47,898 bases of DNA from a virus: positions 1 to 47,898 of IMG/VR virus record IMGVR_UViG_3300033153_010864. One strand, 5' to 3'. A program made the translations under genes and the position numbers. Below, in pieces: positions 1 through 8,076 of the stretch. The stretch's first letter is position 1. The number at the start of each line of letters is the position of its first letter. Below the pieces are notes generated by a model. The model was not told the origin of the DNA and did not search any database. It saw nothing but the letters and a program-made list of their open reading frames with translations.

Positions 1-82
1 CCTTAAATACCATAGCTAACGTCGCGCTTGGACATACTATCTAAAGCACTATAATTCTATTATTTATTATATCAATCTTAAT

Positions 83-313
83 TTATAGTGCTTTGCGTCT
101 ACGAGGCGCAGGAGGAATTTTTCCATACCTAATCTCAGCATAACATTCATGACAATGCTGAGCATACATTGGAATCCCACCACTATGATAAACAACTCTA
201 ACAGGATCACCACAAGCACTACAAGAAGGATGATTCTTATTCTCAGGATCTATTTTCTCAAAAAGAAAATTCCCATACCCAGCTTCATCTTTGTTTTCAT
301 GCTCTTCGTTCAT
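83..313 (-). CDS. small zinc-ribbon protein
   Basis: A 76-residue protein with two CxxC knuckles (CSAC near residue 32 and CHEC near 54) separated by about 20 residues, which is a typical treble-clef or zinc-ribbon layout. The N-terminus is acidic and the C-terminus ends in a basic PRRRKAL tail, so nucleic-acid contact is possible but not shown. The gene follows two minus-strand tRNAs and a structured leader and may be transcribed with them. Only a structural zinc role can be supported; the function is unknown. Confidence 0.7.
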   Translation of the reverse strand: MNEEHENKDEAGYGNFLFEKIDPENKNHPSCSACGDPVRVVYHSGGIPMYAQHCHECYAEIRYGKIPPAPRRRKAL

Positions 314-328
314 ATTATTATGTACTCA

Positions 329-390
329 GAGGGGTAGCACCTTGTTATCGGGAACCAAGGGTGCCATTACCAATCCCGATTAGACCCCTC
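329..390 (-). promoter_or_regulatory. pseudoknot-capable leader element
   Basis: Three exact or near-exact pairings lie here. An outer 7-bp stem joins 329-335 to 384-390. Inside it, 337-343 pairs with 358-364 (one G-U), and 347-353 pairs with 374-380 (7 bp). The two inner stems interlock, so an H-type pseudoknot closed by an outer helix is possible. Read on the minus strand it ends about 15 bases before the start codon of the zinc-ribbon gene, where it could affect ribosome access. No U-run follows on either strand, so it is not a simple terminator. I recognise no known riboswitch. Confidence 0.45.
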
Positions 391-416
391 CAGAACAAAA
401 AATTACCAAATTATTA

Positions 417-488
417 AGCAGGCGGCCGGACTCGAACCGGCAACTTACAGCTTGGAAGGCTGTCACTCTACCATTGAGTTACGCCCGC
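417..488 (-). tRNA. tRNA-Gly(TCC)
   Basis: A full cloverleaf: acceptor 5' GCGGGCG pairs with 3' CGCCTGC (one G-U), followed by discriminator U73 as usual for tRNA-Gly. The anticodon loop CTTCCAA sits on stem ACAGC/GCTGT and gives anticodon UCC (reads GGA/GGG). The T arm is GCCGG-TTCGAGT-CCGGC. The 3' CCA is not encoded and would have to be added by a host enzyme. Confidence 0.93.
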
Positions 489-585
489 AAGGGGCGGAAC
501 GCCAGGTTCCGCGCACTCCACCAGGAAGCTTTTAAAGTCATCCCAAGACTATTATTTCTCGATAGCACCCTCTTCTATCTTCTAT

Positions 586-659
586 AGCGGAGGCGGGACT
601 CGAACCCGCGACCTCCAACTTATGAAACTGGCGAGCACTCCAGACTGCTCTACTCCGCA
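586..659 (-). tRNA. tRNA-Met(CAT), initiator-like body
   Basis: A cloverleaf with anticodon loop TTCATAA on stem CCAGT/GTTGG (two wobble pairs), D-stem GAGC/GCTC and T arm GCGGG-TTCGAGT-CCCGC. The acceptor helix is GCGGAG/CTCCGC, with a U-U mismatch where pair 1-72 would be. Lack of a 1-72 pair and A11-U24 in the D-stem are features of bacterial initiator tRNAs, and the D-arm resembles tRNA-fMet. However, the three consecutive G-C pairs expected in an initiator anticodon stem are missing. CCA is not encoded. Elongator Met or an Ile2-type tRNA are alternatives. Confidence 0.85.
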
Positions 660-664
660 ACATT

Positions 665-704
665 ATTTTTGTTAAAATACAGCTATAATAATTTTAACAA
701 AAAT
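665..704. promoter_or_regulatory. 14-bp perfect inverted repeat around a TATAAT box
   Basis: Positions 665-678 and 691-704 are exact reverse complements. The 12-base centre contains TATAAT at 684-689. It lies between the minus-strand tRNA-Met and the plus-strand helicase gene (start 733). A symmetric site over a promoter suggests an operator or a divergent control region. It is too AT-rich for a typical intrinsic terminator stem. I see no good -35 box at 17-bp spacing, so promoter activity is inferred only. Confidence 0.45.
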
Positions 705-732
705 TGTATCTTAACTACTAAGGAAGACCACT

Positions 733-2388
733 ATGTTCGATCTCAGCAAAATTGAAAAATATCGCCCAGTCGAAAAATTCCGAGAAGGACAAAAAGAATG
801 TATAGAAGCAGTCCTAACAGCATTCGATAAAGGAAAACGCTTCGTCATCCTAGAAGCCCCAACAGGATCTGGAAAATCTGTCGTCGCAATGACTATAGCC
901 GAATTCTTCCATGATACCTTCTATTTAACAATCCAAAAAATCCTACAAGACCAACTAACTAAAGATTTCGCATCAACCGACATCAAATCCTTAAAAGGAC
1001 GAAACGCCTACACGTGCAATTATTGGAATACCTACGTCGAACGCAACCGCGACAAACCAATAAAAATGAAAATGATGGATAAAGACCTCAAAAACCCACA
1101 ATTACGCCAGACATACGACAACAAAATGCTACCATGCAGCGAAGGCGTATGCCTAATAAAAGAATCCAAAACCAAAAGCCAACTATGCTTCCCAACACCA
1201 GGACAAACCTTATGTCCATACTACCAAGCAATAGAAGAAGCCAAAGCATCTAAAACCTGCATAATGAACTTCCACTCATTCTTATTCCAAACCAGCATCA
1301 CACACCACTTCAATAATAGAGAACTAATGATCATAGACGAAGGACACAACAGCGAACCACAACTAATGAACTTCGTCTCATTATCAATTACAGATAAACT
1401 ATTCAAAAGAAACAACAATATAGACTTCCCAAAATTAGACCACGCAGAACAATACGCACAATACTTCGACTCAATAAAACTACATGAATTATTAAACGAC
1501 CACATCAGATATCTGCGCTACACCAACAAACCGAAAGAAGCAGATCAATGGAGACAAATCTTACTACAATATACCATCTTCCTAGGCAGCGTCGACTCAG
1601 GAAACTGGATCCCAAAATTCGAAAAGAAAAAAGGACATAACAAAGTAACACTCAAACCAATCTTCGTAGATCACCACGCCAACGAATACTTATTTAAACA
1701 CGCAGATAAAATATTAATAATGAGCGCAACAATCCTATCGCCCAAAATAATATACGAATCATTAGGTATAAACCCAACAGACGCCTACGCCTACAGAATG
1801 AAGAATAGATTCCCAAAAGAAAACAGACCAATCTACTTCACCCCAGCCGGAAGTATGAGCTACAAAAACAAAACAAAAACCAAACCCAAACTACTAACAG
1901 CAACAGTAAAAGTATGCGACAATTATAAAGACAAAAAAGGAATTATCCATACACATAATTTCGAAATAGCAGAATACTTCATCGACAATGGACCAAAAAG
2001 ATTCACAGAACGAATCCTATACCAAAAACACTTCAGAACCAAAGACGAACTATTCAAAGAACACGCCAAACGAACAAATGGAATCATAGTCGCACCAGCA
2101 ATGCACGAAGGCCTAGACCTAAAAGACGACCTAAGCAGATTCCAAATTATATGTAAAGTGCCATTCCCAGCACTAGGAGACAACGAACAACTCCGCACCA
2201 GAATGCAACTATCACCAGACTATTATGACTGGTTAACAGCCCTAAAACTAGTCCAATCATACGGAAGAAGCGTAAGAAGCGAAGAAGATTGGGCAGACAC
2301 ATTCATCCTAGACGCAGATTTTGGATTCTTCAAAAAGAAAGCAAGAAAACAACTACCAAAATGGTTCCTAGCAGTTATCCAGGAATAA
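733..2388 (+). CDS. DinG/XPD-like iron-sulfur DNA helicase
   Basis: A 551-residue superfamily 2 helicase. Walker A is EAPTGSGKS (41-49) and the DEGH box is at 202-205. Between them are cysteines 95, 135, 140, 152 and 161, placed like the four-cysteine Fe-S domain of the XPD/DinG family. C-terminal helicase motifs include APAMHEGLDL and QSYGRSVRSEEDW. Such enzymes unwind DNA 5' to 3' using ATP, so a role in phage replication or repair is inferred. An AAGGA ribosome site precedes the start. Its codons favour A and C at third positions, unlike most plus-strand genes downstream. The end overlaps the convergent virion gene by 14 bases. Confidence 0.9.
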   Translation: MFDLSKIEKYRPVEKFREGQKECIEAVLTAFDKGKRFVILEAPTGSGKSVVAMTIAEFFHDTFYLTIQKILQDQLTKDFASTDIKSLKGRNAYTCNYWNTYVERNRDKPIKMKMMDKDLKNPQLRQTYDNKMLPCSEGVCLIKESKTKSQLCFPTPGQTLCPYYQAIEEAKASKTCIMNFHSFLFQTSITHHFNNRELMIIDEGHNSEPQLMNFVSLSITDKLFKRNNNIDFPKLDHAEQYAQYFDSIKLHELLNDHIRYLRYTNKPKEADQWRQILLQYTIFLGSVDSGNWIPKFEKKKGHNKVTLKPIFVDHHANEYLFKHADKILIMSATILSPKIIYESLGINPTDAYAYRMKNRFPKENRPIYFTPAGSMSYKNKTKTKPKLLTATVKVCDNYKDKKGIIHTHNFEIAEYFIDNGPKRFTERILYQKHFRTKDELFKEHAKRTNGIIVAPAMHEGLDLKDDLSRFQIICKVPFPALGDNEQLRTRMQLSPDYYDWLTALKLVQSYGRSVRSEEDWADTFILDADFGFFKKKARKQLPKWFLAVIQE

Positions 2389-3367
2389 CTGCCAACATAC
2401 CCCTAGGAGCAGCATCAGAAGTAGCTCCAGCAATGGTTATAGACCCAGCAACAATAATAACCTTATATAACCCATTATATTCATAATAATTAGCATCAAT
2501 AGTATCAAAACTAGAAGCAATACAATGATAACAATGCCCACTCCTACTAGCTGGCAAATTAGTAGGAGTGCCATGCTCCCCGGTACCAATAGTACCAGAC
2601 GTCGGACCAACAGTAGAATTTAACCCAATAGAACCACCAAGAAAATTATTAACATCAGCACTATTCCACCCACCAAGAACAGCATCACACCTCGTCTTAG
2701 TACGAAGACCAACAACAAAAGAAATAGTCGCCCAATGAGTAATACCAGAAACTGCAGGCGTAGTAATACCAGAAAATCTAACAATACTAATCCGTGGAAT
2801 CTGATTATGAGCATTCCACACCCACCTATCAGCATCAGTATCAGTAAAACCTGAAGAACCAAACCTTACAGTACCAATATACCTCCTAGTAACATCCGTA
2901 CTATCAACCCAAACACCATCAAACATCGCAAGATTAATAACCCTAGACTCCAACCCAGGCCCAGAAAAAACATTCCACCCAACCAACTCAAGATCCAAAG
3001 ACCCAGTCAAATCCTCAAAAACAAACACATCGTATAAATCATTTACAACAAGAAGATCACCGTCTCTATCCAAATCGACAGCCGAATCAAAAAAAATAGA
3101 CGATCCAAAATCATGATAACGCCAACCACCAACACCAAACAACGATATCAAATTACCAATATACTCAAGATAATATAACACAGAACTAGTAGTATCAGAT
3201 GTCGGTAACGGATCAGTAGAAGACGCAGACAACCTCCCATCAGCCACTAAAGGAGAAAAAACACCACCCCTAGTCCAATTATTACCATTCGCATCAGTAA
3301 CAAATAAAGAGCCAGGAGGAACCAATTGCTCTTTATTAGAAATCGCCCGAATCTGTTTAGGTCTCAT
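2375..3367 (-). CDS. virion fibre-type protein, paralogue A
   Basis: A 330-residue, beta-rich, glycine/serine/threonine-rich protein, third in a minus-strand trio. It begins MRPKQI, matching the PR(P/L)KQ(I/L) opening of its two upstream neighbours. Shared blocks along all three are GGRLT/DGRLS, LYY(V)xY, LYDGSxW or similar, YDVYI/F, VDGxW/FDGVW, RRYxGTxR and VWNxxN. The start codon overlaps the previous stop as ATGA, suggesting translational coupling. The repeated architecture suggests a tail fibre, baseplate or capsid decoration protein. No specific family is recognised. Confidence 0.75.
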   Translation of the reverse strand: MRPKQIRAISNKEQLVPPGSLFVTDANGNNWTRGGVFSPLVADGRLSASSTDPLPTSDTTSSVLYYLEYIGNLISLFGVGGWRYHDFGSSIFFDSAVDLDRDGDLLVVNDLYDVFVFEDLTGSLDLELVGWNVFSGPGLESRVINLAMFDGVWVDSTDVTRRYIGTVRFGSSGFTDTDADRWVWNAHNQIPRISIVRFSGITTPAVSGITHWATISFVVGLRTKTRCDAVLGGWNSADVNNFLGGSIGLNSTVGPTSGTIGTGEHGTPTNLPASRSGHCYHCIASSFDTIDANYYEYNGLYKVIIVAGSITIAGATSDAAPRGMLAVIPG

Positions 3368-4341
3368 CCGTTCACCGTTAAAGCTATACCAGGAATACTA
3401 AAAGTCCCACCACCCATAAAAGTCCCACCATTAGCATCAAGCTGATAATCCACCACAGCCTTATATCTATTAGGACTAGGATAATGCTCCCTCCTAGACA
3501 CCAAAGGCCTATAATTATCAGCATACGGAGCAAGAAGATTTGAAGCCTGCTCAGTATTAGTAGAAGAAATACCAGTAATATTTATTTTAGAAGTAGGCCA
3601 CGTACTCCTACCATCACCACCACCAGAACTAAAGAACCCACCAAGCATATAAGCATTAATTTTAGTAGATAACCCAATAATAAACATAGGATCCAAAGCA
3701 GAATCACCAGTAGCAACCGAAAAATCACCACTACCAGCACCAGCAAGAACCACATCAGAAGAAATCTGATTAACTATAGTCCTCTCAACACGATTATAAG
3801 CATTCCAAACAAAAAGACTAGACTTCGAATCCTCCAACTCAACAGTAGTAGTATTAGCAGTCCTAATCATACCAACATAACGCCTATCAGGCTCACCAGC
3901 TTTAGTCCAAATCCCATCAACCTGCACCACACTAACAGTCCTAACATCAGCACCCAATCCAACAGTAGTCCAAGGAACAAACTCAAAACTCAAACCACCA
4001 ACATCAAAATAAATATACACATCATAACTAGTATCAACAGACAAATTAGAAATATCCGCCTGCACATACGGAAAGAAATCATGCGGAATCCACTGACTAC
4101 CATCATATAACGAAATATTAATACCAGCATAAGGAACATAATAAAGATTAATCTTATTAAACAATTCAGTGTTTGGAACAGCACTAAAATCAATATTATC
4201 TATAGTTAACCTACCACCTATAACATTACTAAAAGTAGCAGCCACAAACGCAGGAATACCAGCCGTAACAATCATACCAGTAGCAACAGAAACACCACTC
4301 TCATCAAAATCACTCAACTGCTTCGGCCTAGGATCAGTCAT
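3364..4341 (-). CDS. virion fibre-type protein, paralogue B
   Basis: A protein of about 325 residues in the middle of a three-gene minus-strand family. Near the N-terminus is DPRPKQL, followed by GGRLT, LYYVPY, SLYDGSQW, YDVYIYFD, VDGIW and RRYVGMIRT blocks shared with its neighbours. I chose the ATG at 4341, whose ATGA overlaps the upstream stop; a GTG six bases earlier (4347) is an alternative. A virion surface or tail role is inferred from paralogy and composition. It has no signal peptide or membrane segment. Confidence 0.75.
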   Translation of the reverse strand: MTDPRPKQLSDFDESGVSVATGMIVTAGIPAFVAATFSNVIGGRLTIDNIDFSAVPNTELFNKINLYYVPYAGINISLYDGSQWIPHDFFPYVQADISNLSVDTSYDVYIYFDVGGLSFEFVPWTTVGLGADVRTVSVVQVDGIWTKAGEPDRRYVGMIRTANTTTVELEDSKSSLFVWNAYNRVERTIVNQISSDVVLAGAGSGDFSVATGDSALDPMFIIGLSTKINAYMLGGFFSSGGGDGRSTWPTSKINITGISSTNTEQASNLLAPYADNYRPLVSRREHYPSPNRYKAVVDYQLDANGGTFMGGGTFSIPGIALTVNG

Positions 4342-5525
4342 CTCCACATTTCCAATTTATAACTACCACTAAAAATAACATAACCACTATCAAGAATCAC
4401 CTGACATGGCGCACCACCAGGAATAATAACATCCTTCACCTGATACCTAGGAGTAAGCTCATGATAACCATCAGAAAACACAGTCCCAGCCCAAACCCTA
4501 CCATGATTAACCTGCCTCTCTTGACCATTAGCCGGATCAGGTCTATCCAAATTAGACCCAAATAACAAACTAGCAAAAGCAAATCCAACCGAATTATTAT
4601 AAGTAGTATCCATATAAACCTGCTGATCACAACTACTCTTATAATTCGGAATCAACTGACATATCCACCCACCCTGACCACCAAACGGAGCAGCCAAATT
4701 AATAGCCGTATAATTAAAATAACATTTAATGGGAGTAGGAAGACCACAAACAACCTTTATAGGAATATCATCATCCGGACTAGCAGTAATACCCCAATCA
4801 GTCCAAACAGCAATAGGAGTAACCTGACACCCATTACAAAACAAATTAGAACCAATAACAACATTCTGCGTCAAATTATGAAGAACCTGATTCTGAACAT
4901 TCCACACACCAAGATACCTACTATCATTAGAAGTATCCATAATACCAACTAACGGAATAGCAGCAGTACGAATAGTCCCAACATACCTCCTAGCGCTATC
5001 CCAAGAACCAACCCACACTCCATTCAACTTAGCAATAGTAAACAACGGATCCCTAACACCACCAATAATATGCGTCTGCCACTTAGCAAACTCAAACGTC
5101 AAAGTACCAGCATTATCATAAATATAAACATCAACATTCTCATCACCAGCAATAGCCCCACCATTAACTGTACCAGCAGGTAAACCAGAACGAATATATG
5201 GAGGTAACTGATGATAATTCCACTTACTACCATCATACAACGTTATCAAACCATGCGAATAAGGCACATAAAACAAATTAGATGACGTACCAGACCCAGT
5301 AACCCCAGTAACCGGATCACCCGGAGTAGTAGACGTAGACCCAACAGTCAACCTACCACCAGCCATAGACGGCACAACTATATCCTCAACCCTAATATCT
5401 AACCAATTAGTTTCATTAAGACTATCAATCCCCAACAAATCACTACTATTAGATATAGTCTCATCATTTCTTATCTTCTCTATCTGCTTTAATCGCGGGC
5501 CTTGATTAGGTGGTGTTATAGGCAT
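4338..5525 (-). CDS. virion fibre-type protein, paralogue C
   Basis: A 395-residue first gene of the minus-strand trio. Near the N-terminus is GPRLKQI, then GGRLTV, LFYVPY, TLYDGSKW, VDVYIYDN, LNGVW, RRYVGTIRT and GVWNVQN. It is longer than its paralogues, with an extra C-terminal region holding several cysteines (CNGC, CGLP, CYFN, CQL, CDQQ, CQV) that could form disulfides or bind metal. It diverges from the structured-RNA region at 5526 onward. Probably a tail or surface protein; exact role unknown. Confidence 0.75.
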   Translation of the reverse strand: MPITPPNQGPRLKQIEKIRNDETISNSSDLLGIDSLNETNWLDIRVEDIVVPSMAGGRLTVGSTSTTPGDPVTGVTGSGTSSNLFYVPYSHGLITLYDGSKWNYHQLPPYIRSGLPAGTVNGGAIAGDENVDVYIYDNAGTLTFEFAKWQTHIIGGVRDPLFTIAKLNGVWVGSWDSARRYVGTIRTAAIPLVGIMDTSNDSRYLGVWNVQNQVLHNLTQNVVIGSNLFCNGCQVTPIAVWTDWGITASPDDDIPIKVVCGLPTPIKCYFNYTAINLAAPFGGQGGWICQLIPNYKSSCDQQVYMDTTYNNSVGFAFASLLFGSNLDRPDPANGQERQVNHGRVWAGTVFSDGYHELTPRYQVKDVIIPGGAPCQVILDSGYVIFSGSYKLEMWR

Positions 5526-5589
5526 AGCTTTACTTTAAGTATCTTTGATATTTATAACGAAAGTATGTAACATGTACTATTCTTACTAT

Positions 5590-6515
5590 GGTTTACTTAT
5601 GTCTAGCAATATAAGAAAGGGTATTATGCACAGTTCGCCAGGTCCGGGCTGTGCGTGGAGTAAGAACACGAGTTTGCCCTATAACAAAACTCATCAAGCT
5701 AACATGTCTGCTCACAAGGCAAGCATCGTTAGACAAAGGCTGGCCTCAGATCGAAGATCTGAAGTAAAAATCCAAGTGGGACAGAGTGCCCCCAGGGTGT
5801 TAAAAGGTTTTTGCCCTGGCCCAGTTTTGGACATAGTCCCGCCCCGCTATAAAGTGACGGCCACAGGTCGGACAACTTGGAGCAAAGCGATTTGTACTAA
5901 TCGGAAAAGCAAAAAAGCAAATAAGCAAATAAAGCGAAAATTCGGAAAAGCAAAAAACAAAAAGCAAAACGTATCACAAAACACATTATGTCGCAATGAG
6001 ATAGAGGAGGGATACCCTCTAGGACTAAGAATTTTTCTTGAGTCGGCACACTGGGTATACAGTAGTGACTCTCGCGACACTCTAAAGCTACAAAAGAAAA
6101 TTTGGAATATTGGAAATTATAATAAATATAATATTATAAAATTTGGATTAAAGCGATTTAGCGTTAAGCAAAATGGTTATGGGTGCCCAAGTATGGCGAC
6201 ATACTTTGGTTCGTGCAAGTCTGGTACGCACGAGCAGCTCGGGCCTCCACTTGGTAGAGATTACCTACAAGATCGTAGTCTCTTAAGACAATACAGTGCG
6301 GAAAACAATAGTAATATAAATAGTCGTAAGGTGATAGCCCAGCAGGGCCAGGCCCATCAGGGGATGAATAATTGCTTCATTCGATCACTGGATGGGAAGG
6401 TGACTGATACCTTATTTGGCCGTATTACATGGTTGTTTTCAACTCCAATGAATAAGAGGTATGGTTAGGGATTGATCGCTAGGATTATCCCTTGTTCTTT
6501 GACCTTTTTATTCAT
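5590..6515 (+). ncRNA. large structured non-coding RNA candidate (GOLLD/ROOL size class)
   Basis: This gene-free 0.9-kb stretch holds a chain of exact hairpins: 5597-5616, 5628-5654, 5670-5692, 5705-5735, 5746-5762, 5792-5819, 6002-6021, 6040-6071, 6187-6209 and 6211-6233. The 6189-6206 hairpin is a 7-bp stem capped by a GCGA (GNRA) tetraloop on the plus strand only, which sets the orientation. An A-rich linker with AAGCAAA-like repeats (about 5900-5970) splits it into two domains. A hairpin plus U-rich tract (6468-6515) could end it. Very large ornate phage RNAs such as GOLLD and ROOL have this size and setting, but I cannot confirm family membership from sequence alone. A long open frame across it looks unlike protein. 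Confidence 0.6.
6468..6515 (+). terminator. possible 3' hairpin and U-rich tail of the large RNA
   Basis: GGGAT at 6468-6472 pairs with ATCCC at 6487-6491. A U-rich stretch follows, including CTTTTT near 6503-6509. The gap between stem and main U-run makes it an imperfect intrinsic terminator. Confidence 0.35.
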
Positions 6516-6540
6516 TTGGGCGCAGCTGGGAGGAAACCTT

Positions 6541-6561
6541 ATGTTTATATTCGTCAAATAA
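6541..6561 (+). CDS. possible six-residue leader peptide
   Basis: A strong GGGAGGA ribosome site lies about 7 bases before an ATG that opens a six-codon frame (MFIFVK). It ends shortly before the next gene at 6576, which has no good ribosome site of its own. Translation of this short frame could feed the downstream gene by reinitiation. This rests only on the spacing. Confidence 0.2.
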   Translation: MFIFVK

Positions 6562-6575
6562 TTCAAAAATAAAAC

Positions 6576-6953
6576 ATGGCGGTTATAAGAACACCTATTG
6601 GATTTGGGCATTTTGATTTAGGCAGATTTGGGTTTGGGCGGTCTGGATTTGAGTATTTGGCCGATGTCAACAATAATATTAATTTTACTTCTAATCCATA
6701 TCATATTAATGTGAAGACTCCATCGGATGCTGATGCTTATGTTGAGCGCTTACGTGCTAACATAAAGAATGTTAGCAACGATATCATTACGATCAATAGA
6801 TTGCATAATATTCCTAGTCCATATGAGGGCGAGTTGACTGTTCTTAGGCTTATACCTGGTGCTACGGCTTCTGTTATTTTGGATGCTTATGATTCTGAAC
6901 AGATTACTGTGTTGCGCCGTCAATTAAAATTACTAGTAGATCCTGTGAGGTAA
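6576..6953 (+). CDS. small virion-associated protein (unknown)
   Basis: A 125-residue protein whose first 25 residues are rich in Gly and Phe (GFGHFDLGRFGFGRSGF), followed by a mixed alpha/beta region. It sits 3 bases before the collagen-like fibre gene and is probably co-transcribed with it. Neighbourhood suggests a virion attachment or fibre-connector role. No family is recognised. Codons favour T and G third positions, as in the next gene. Confidence 0.65.
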   Translation: MAVIRTPIGFGHFDLGRFGFGRSGFEYLADVNNNINFTSNPYHINVKTPSDADAYVERLRANIKNVSNDIITINRLHNIPSPYEGELTVLRLIPGATASVILDAYDSEQITVLRRQLKLLVDPVR

Positions 6954-6956
6954 TCA

Positions 6957-7676
6957 ATGGCTCGTGGACTTTTCATTATTGATACAGTGACTAACCTTGG
7001 TGATGATGACCCAACTACACCAACCCAATATCAATTAGATGTAGATGATGCTACCGGTATTGTTCAGGACGATCATGTAGCAGCAAGATTAGCCGATGGG
7101 TCTGGTGCTATTTATCTAGTAACGGCTGATCCTATAGGCAATGTTGTTATTGTAGAGGATGATCTGGTTGAAGCAGAATCTGGCGAATTTGGTGAGCCTG
7201 CTGTAGGAGTTGGAGCTTTTGCTACTCCTACCTCCAGATATGATCTCGGGCAATTCCCATTTGATTCTCCTGGATGGGATGCAATGTATAGGAGAGATCA
7301 AGAAATCGTTGATCAGAATATAAGCGCATTTGGCACCACTGGTGCCACTGGTGCCGATGGTACAGATGGTACAGAAGGTACAGATGGTGCCACTGGTACA
7401 GATGGTGCCGAAGGTATTACCGGGCCGACAGGCCCAGGCACTTATGTGATGGATAAGTTTACTGCTACTGTTGGTCAGACGGCATTCACTCTATCTGGTA
7501 CACCAACCAATCCAGCAGATACGATGTTGATGTTTGGATTTGGTGCTTTGGTTTATTGGGATACTATGGGTGCTACTCCATACTTTACTATAGTTGGTGA
7601 TACGTTAACGTGGCTTGATGCTGCTCCTCCTGGCGCGTTTGTGGGCAGTGAGCCTGTTGTTATTGTTTGGCAATAA
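6957..7676 (+). CDS. collagen-like fibre protein
   Basis: A 239-residue protein. Residues about 120-162 form Gly-x-y triplets (GATGADGTDG, GITGPTGPG) typical of collagen-like shafts that trimerise in phage fibres. The C-terminal 80 residues (TATVGQTAFTLSGTPTNPADTM onward) look like the small beta-rich domain seen at phage fibre tips. A GAGG ribosome site precedes the start. Probable role: tail or capsid fibre. The repeat DNA (GGTACAGATGGTGCC variants) could expand or shrink. Confidence 0.8.
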   Translation: MARGLFIIDTVTNLGDDDPTTPTQYQLDVDDATGIVQDDHVAARLADGSGAIYLVTADPIGNVVIVEDDLVEAESGEFGEPAVGVGAFATPTSRYDLGQFPFDSPGWDAMYRRDQEIVDQNISAFGTTGATGADGTDGTEGTDGATGTDGAEGITGPTGPGTYVMDKFTATVGQTAFTLSGTPTNPADTMLMFGFGALVYWDTMGATPYFTIVGDTLTWLDAAPPGAFVGSEPVVIVWQ

Positions 7677-7705
7677 ATTCATATCTGTTAATTATATTTA
7701 TATAT

Positions 7706-7729
7706 CTAGAGACTATCTCTAGCTGTTTT
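7706..7729 (+). terminator. hairpin with short T-run after the fibre gene
   Basis: CTAGAGA-CTA-TCTCTAG (7706-7722) is an exact 7-bp stem with a 3-base loop, followed by CTGTTTT. It stands 30 bases after the fibre stop codon, where a terminator would fit. The T-run is short, so efficiency is uncertain. Confidence 0.45.
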
Positions 7730-7758
7730 GGGTCGGTATTTAATCATAGGAGAATATT

Positions 7759-8076
7759 ATGGGGTCTAAATTGAAAGTTCTTACTAAAGAAGTAAAACGT
7801 TTTGTTGAGTGGTCCTTTTTTATTGAGAGCGGTGATATTCATGCACAGGCCGGAGACAGTTCTGTTGAGAGTAATGAAATAAATCTTGCTAATCGTCTAT
7901 TAAATGTTTATAGGAATATGAAGAAGTGTAAAGTATTGAATACAGTCTATAATATATCATTTGTTGATTGTGAAATTTTACAGAAATGGTATCACAAATT
8001 ACCCGAATGTTTGTTAGACAAATCTGATGCTGATCTGCATGCTAAATTGACTGTTTTTATTTTCGATAAGAGTTAA
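7759..8076 (+). CDS. hypothetical protein, 105 aa
   Basis: A 105-residue soluble protein with no motif I recognise. A clear AGGAG ribosome site precedes the ATG. Predicted mainly helical, with three cysteines (CKVLN, CEILQ, CLLDK) not arranged as a zinc site. It lies alone between two leader-like gaps, so it may be its own transcription unit. Confidence 0.65.
   Translation: MGSKLKVLTKEVKRFVEWSFFIESGDIHAQAGDSSVESNEINLANRLLNVYRNMKKCKVLNTVYNISFVDCEILQKWYHKLPECLLDKSDADLHAKLTVFIFDKS

Noticed and set aside
2375-5525. Reading the three minus-strand paralogues as one gene broken by frameshifts
   Set aside because: Each has its own full start motif and complete set of blocks, and they overlap as ATGA, so they are tandem paralogues.
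5545-6468. A 307-codon open frame (TTG start) across the large RNA
   Set aside because: No ribosome site, low-complexity and unlike protein, and the DNA is a chain of exact hairpins with a GNRA loop. Long open frames arise more easily here because the strand is A-rich and poor in stop codons. Kept as the main alternative to the RNA reading.
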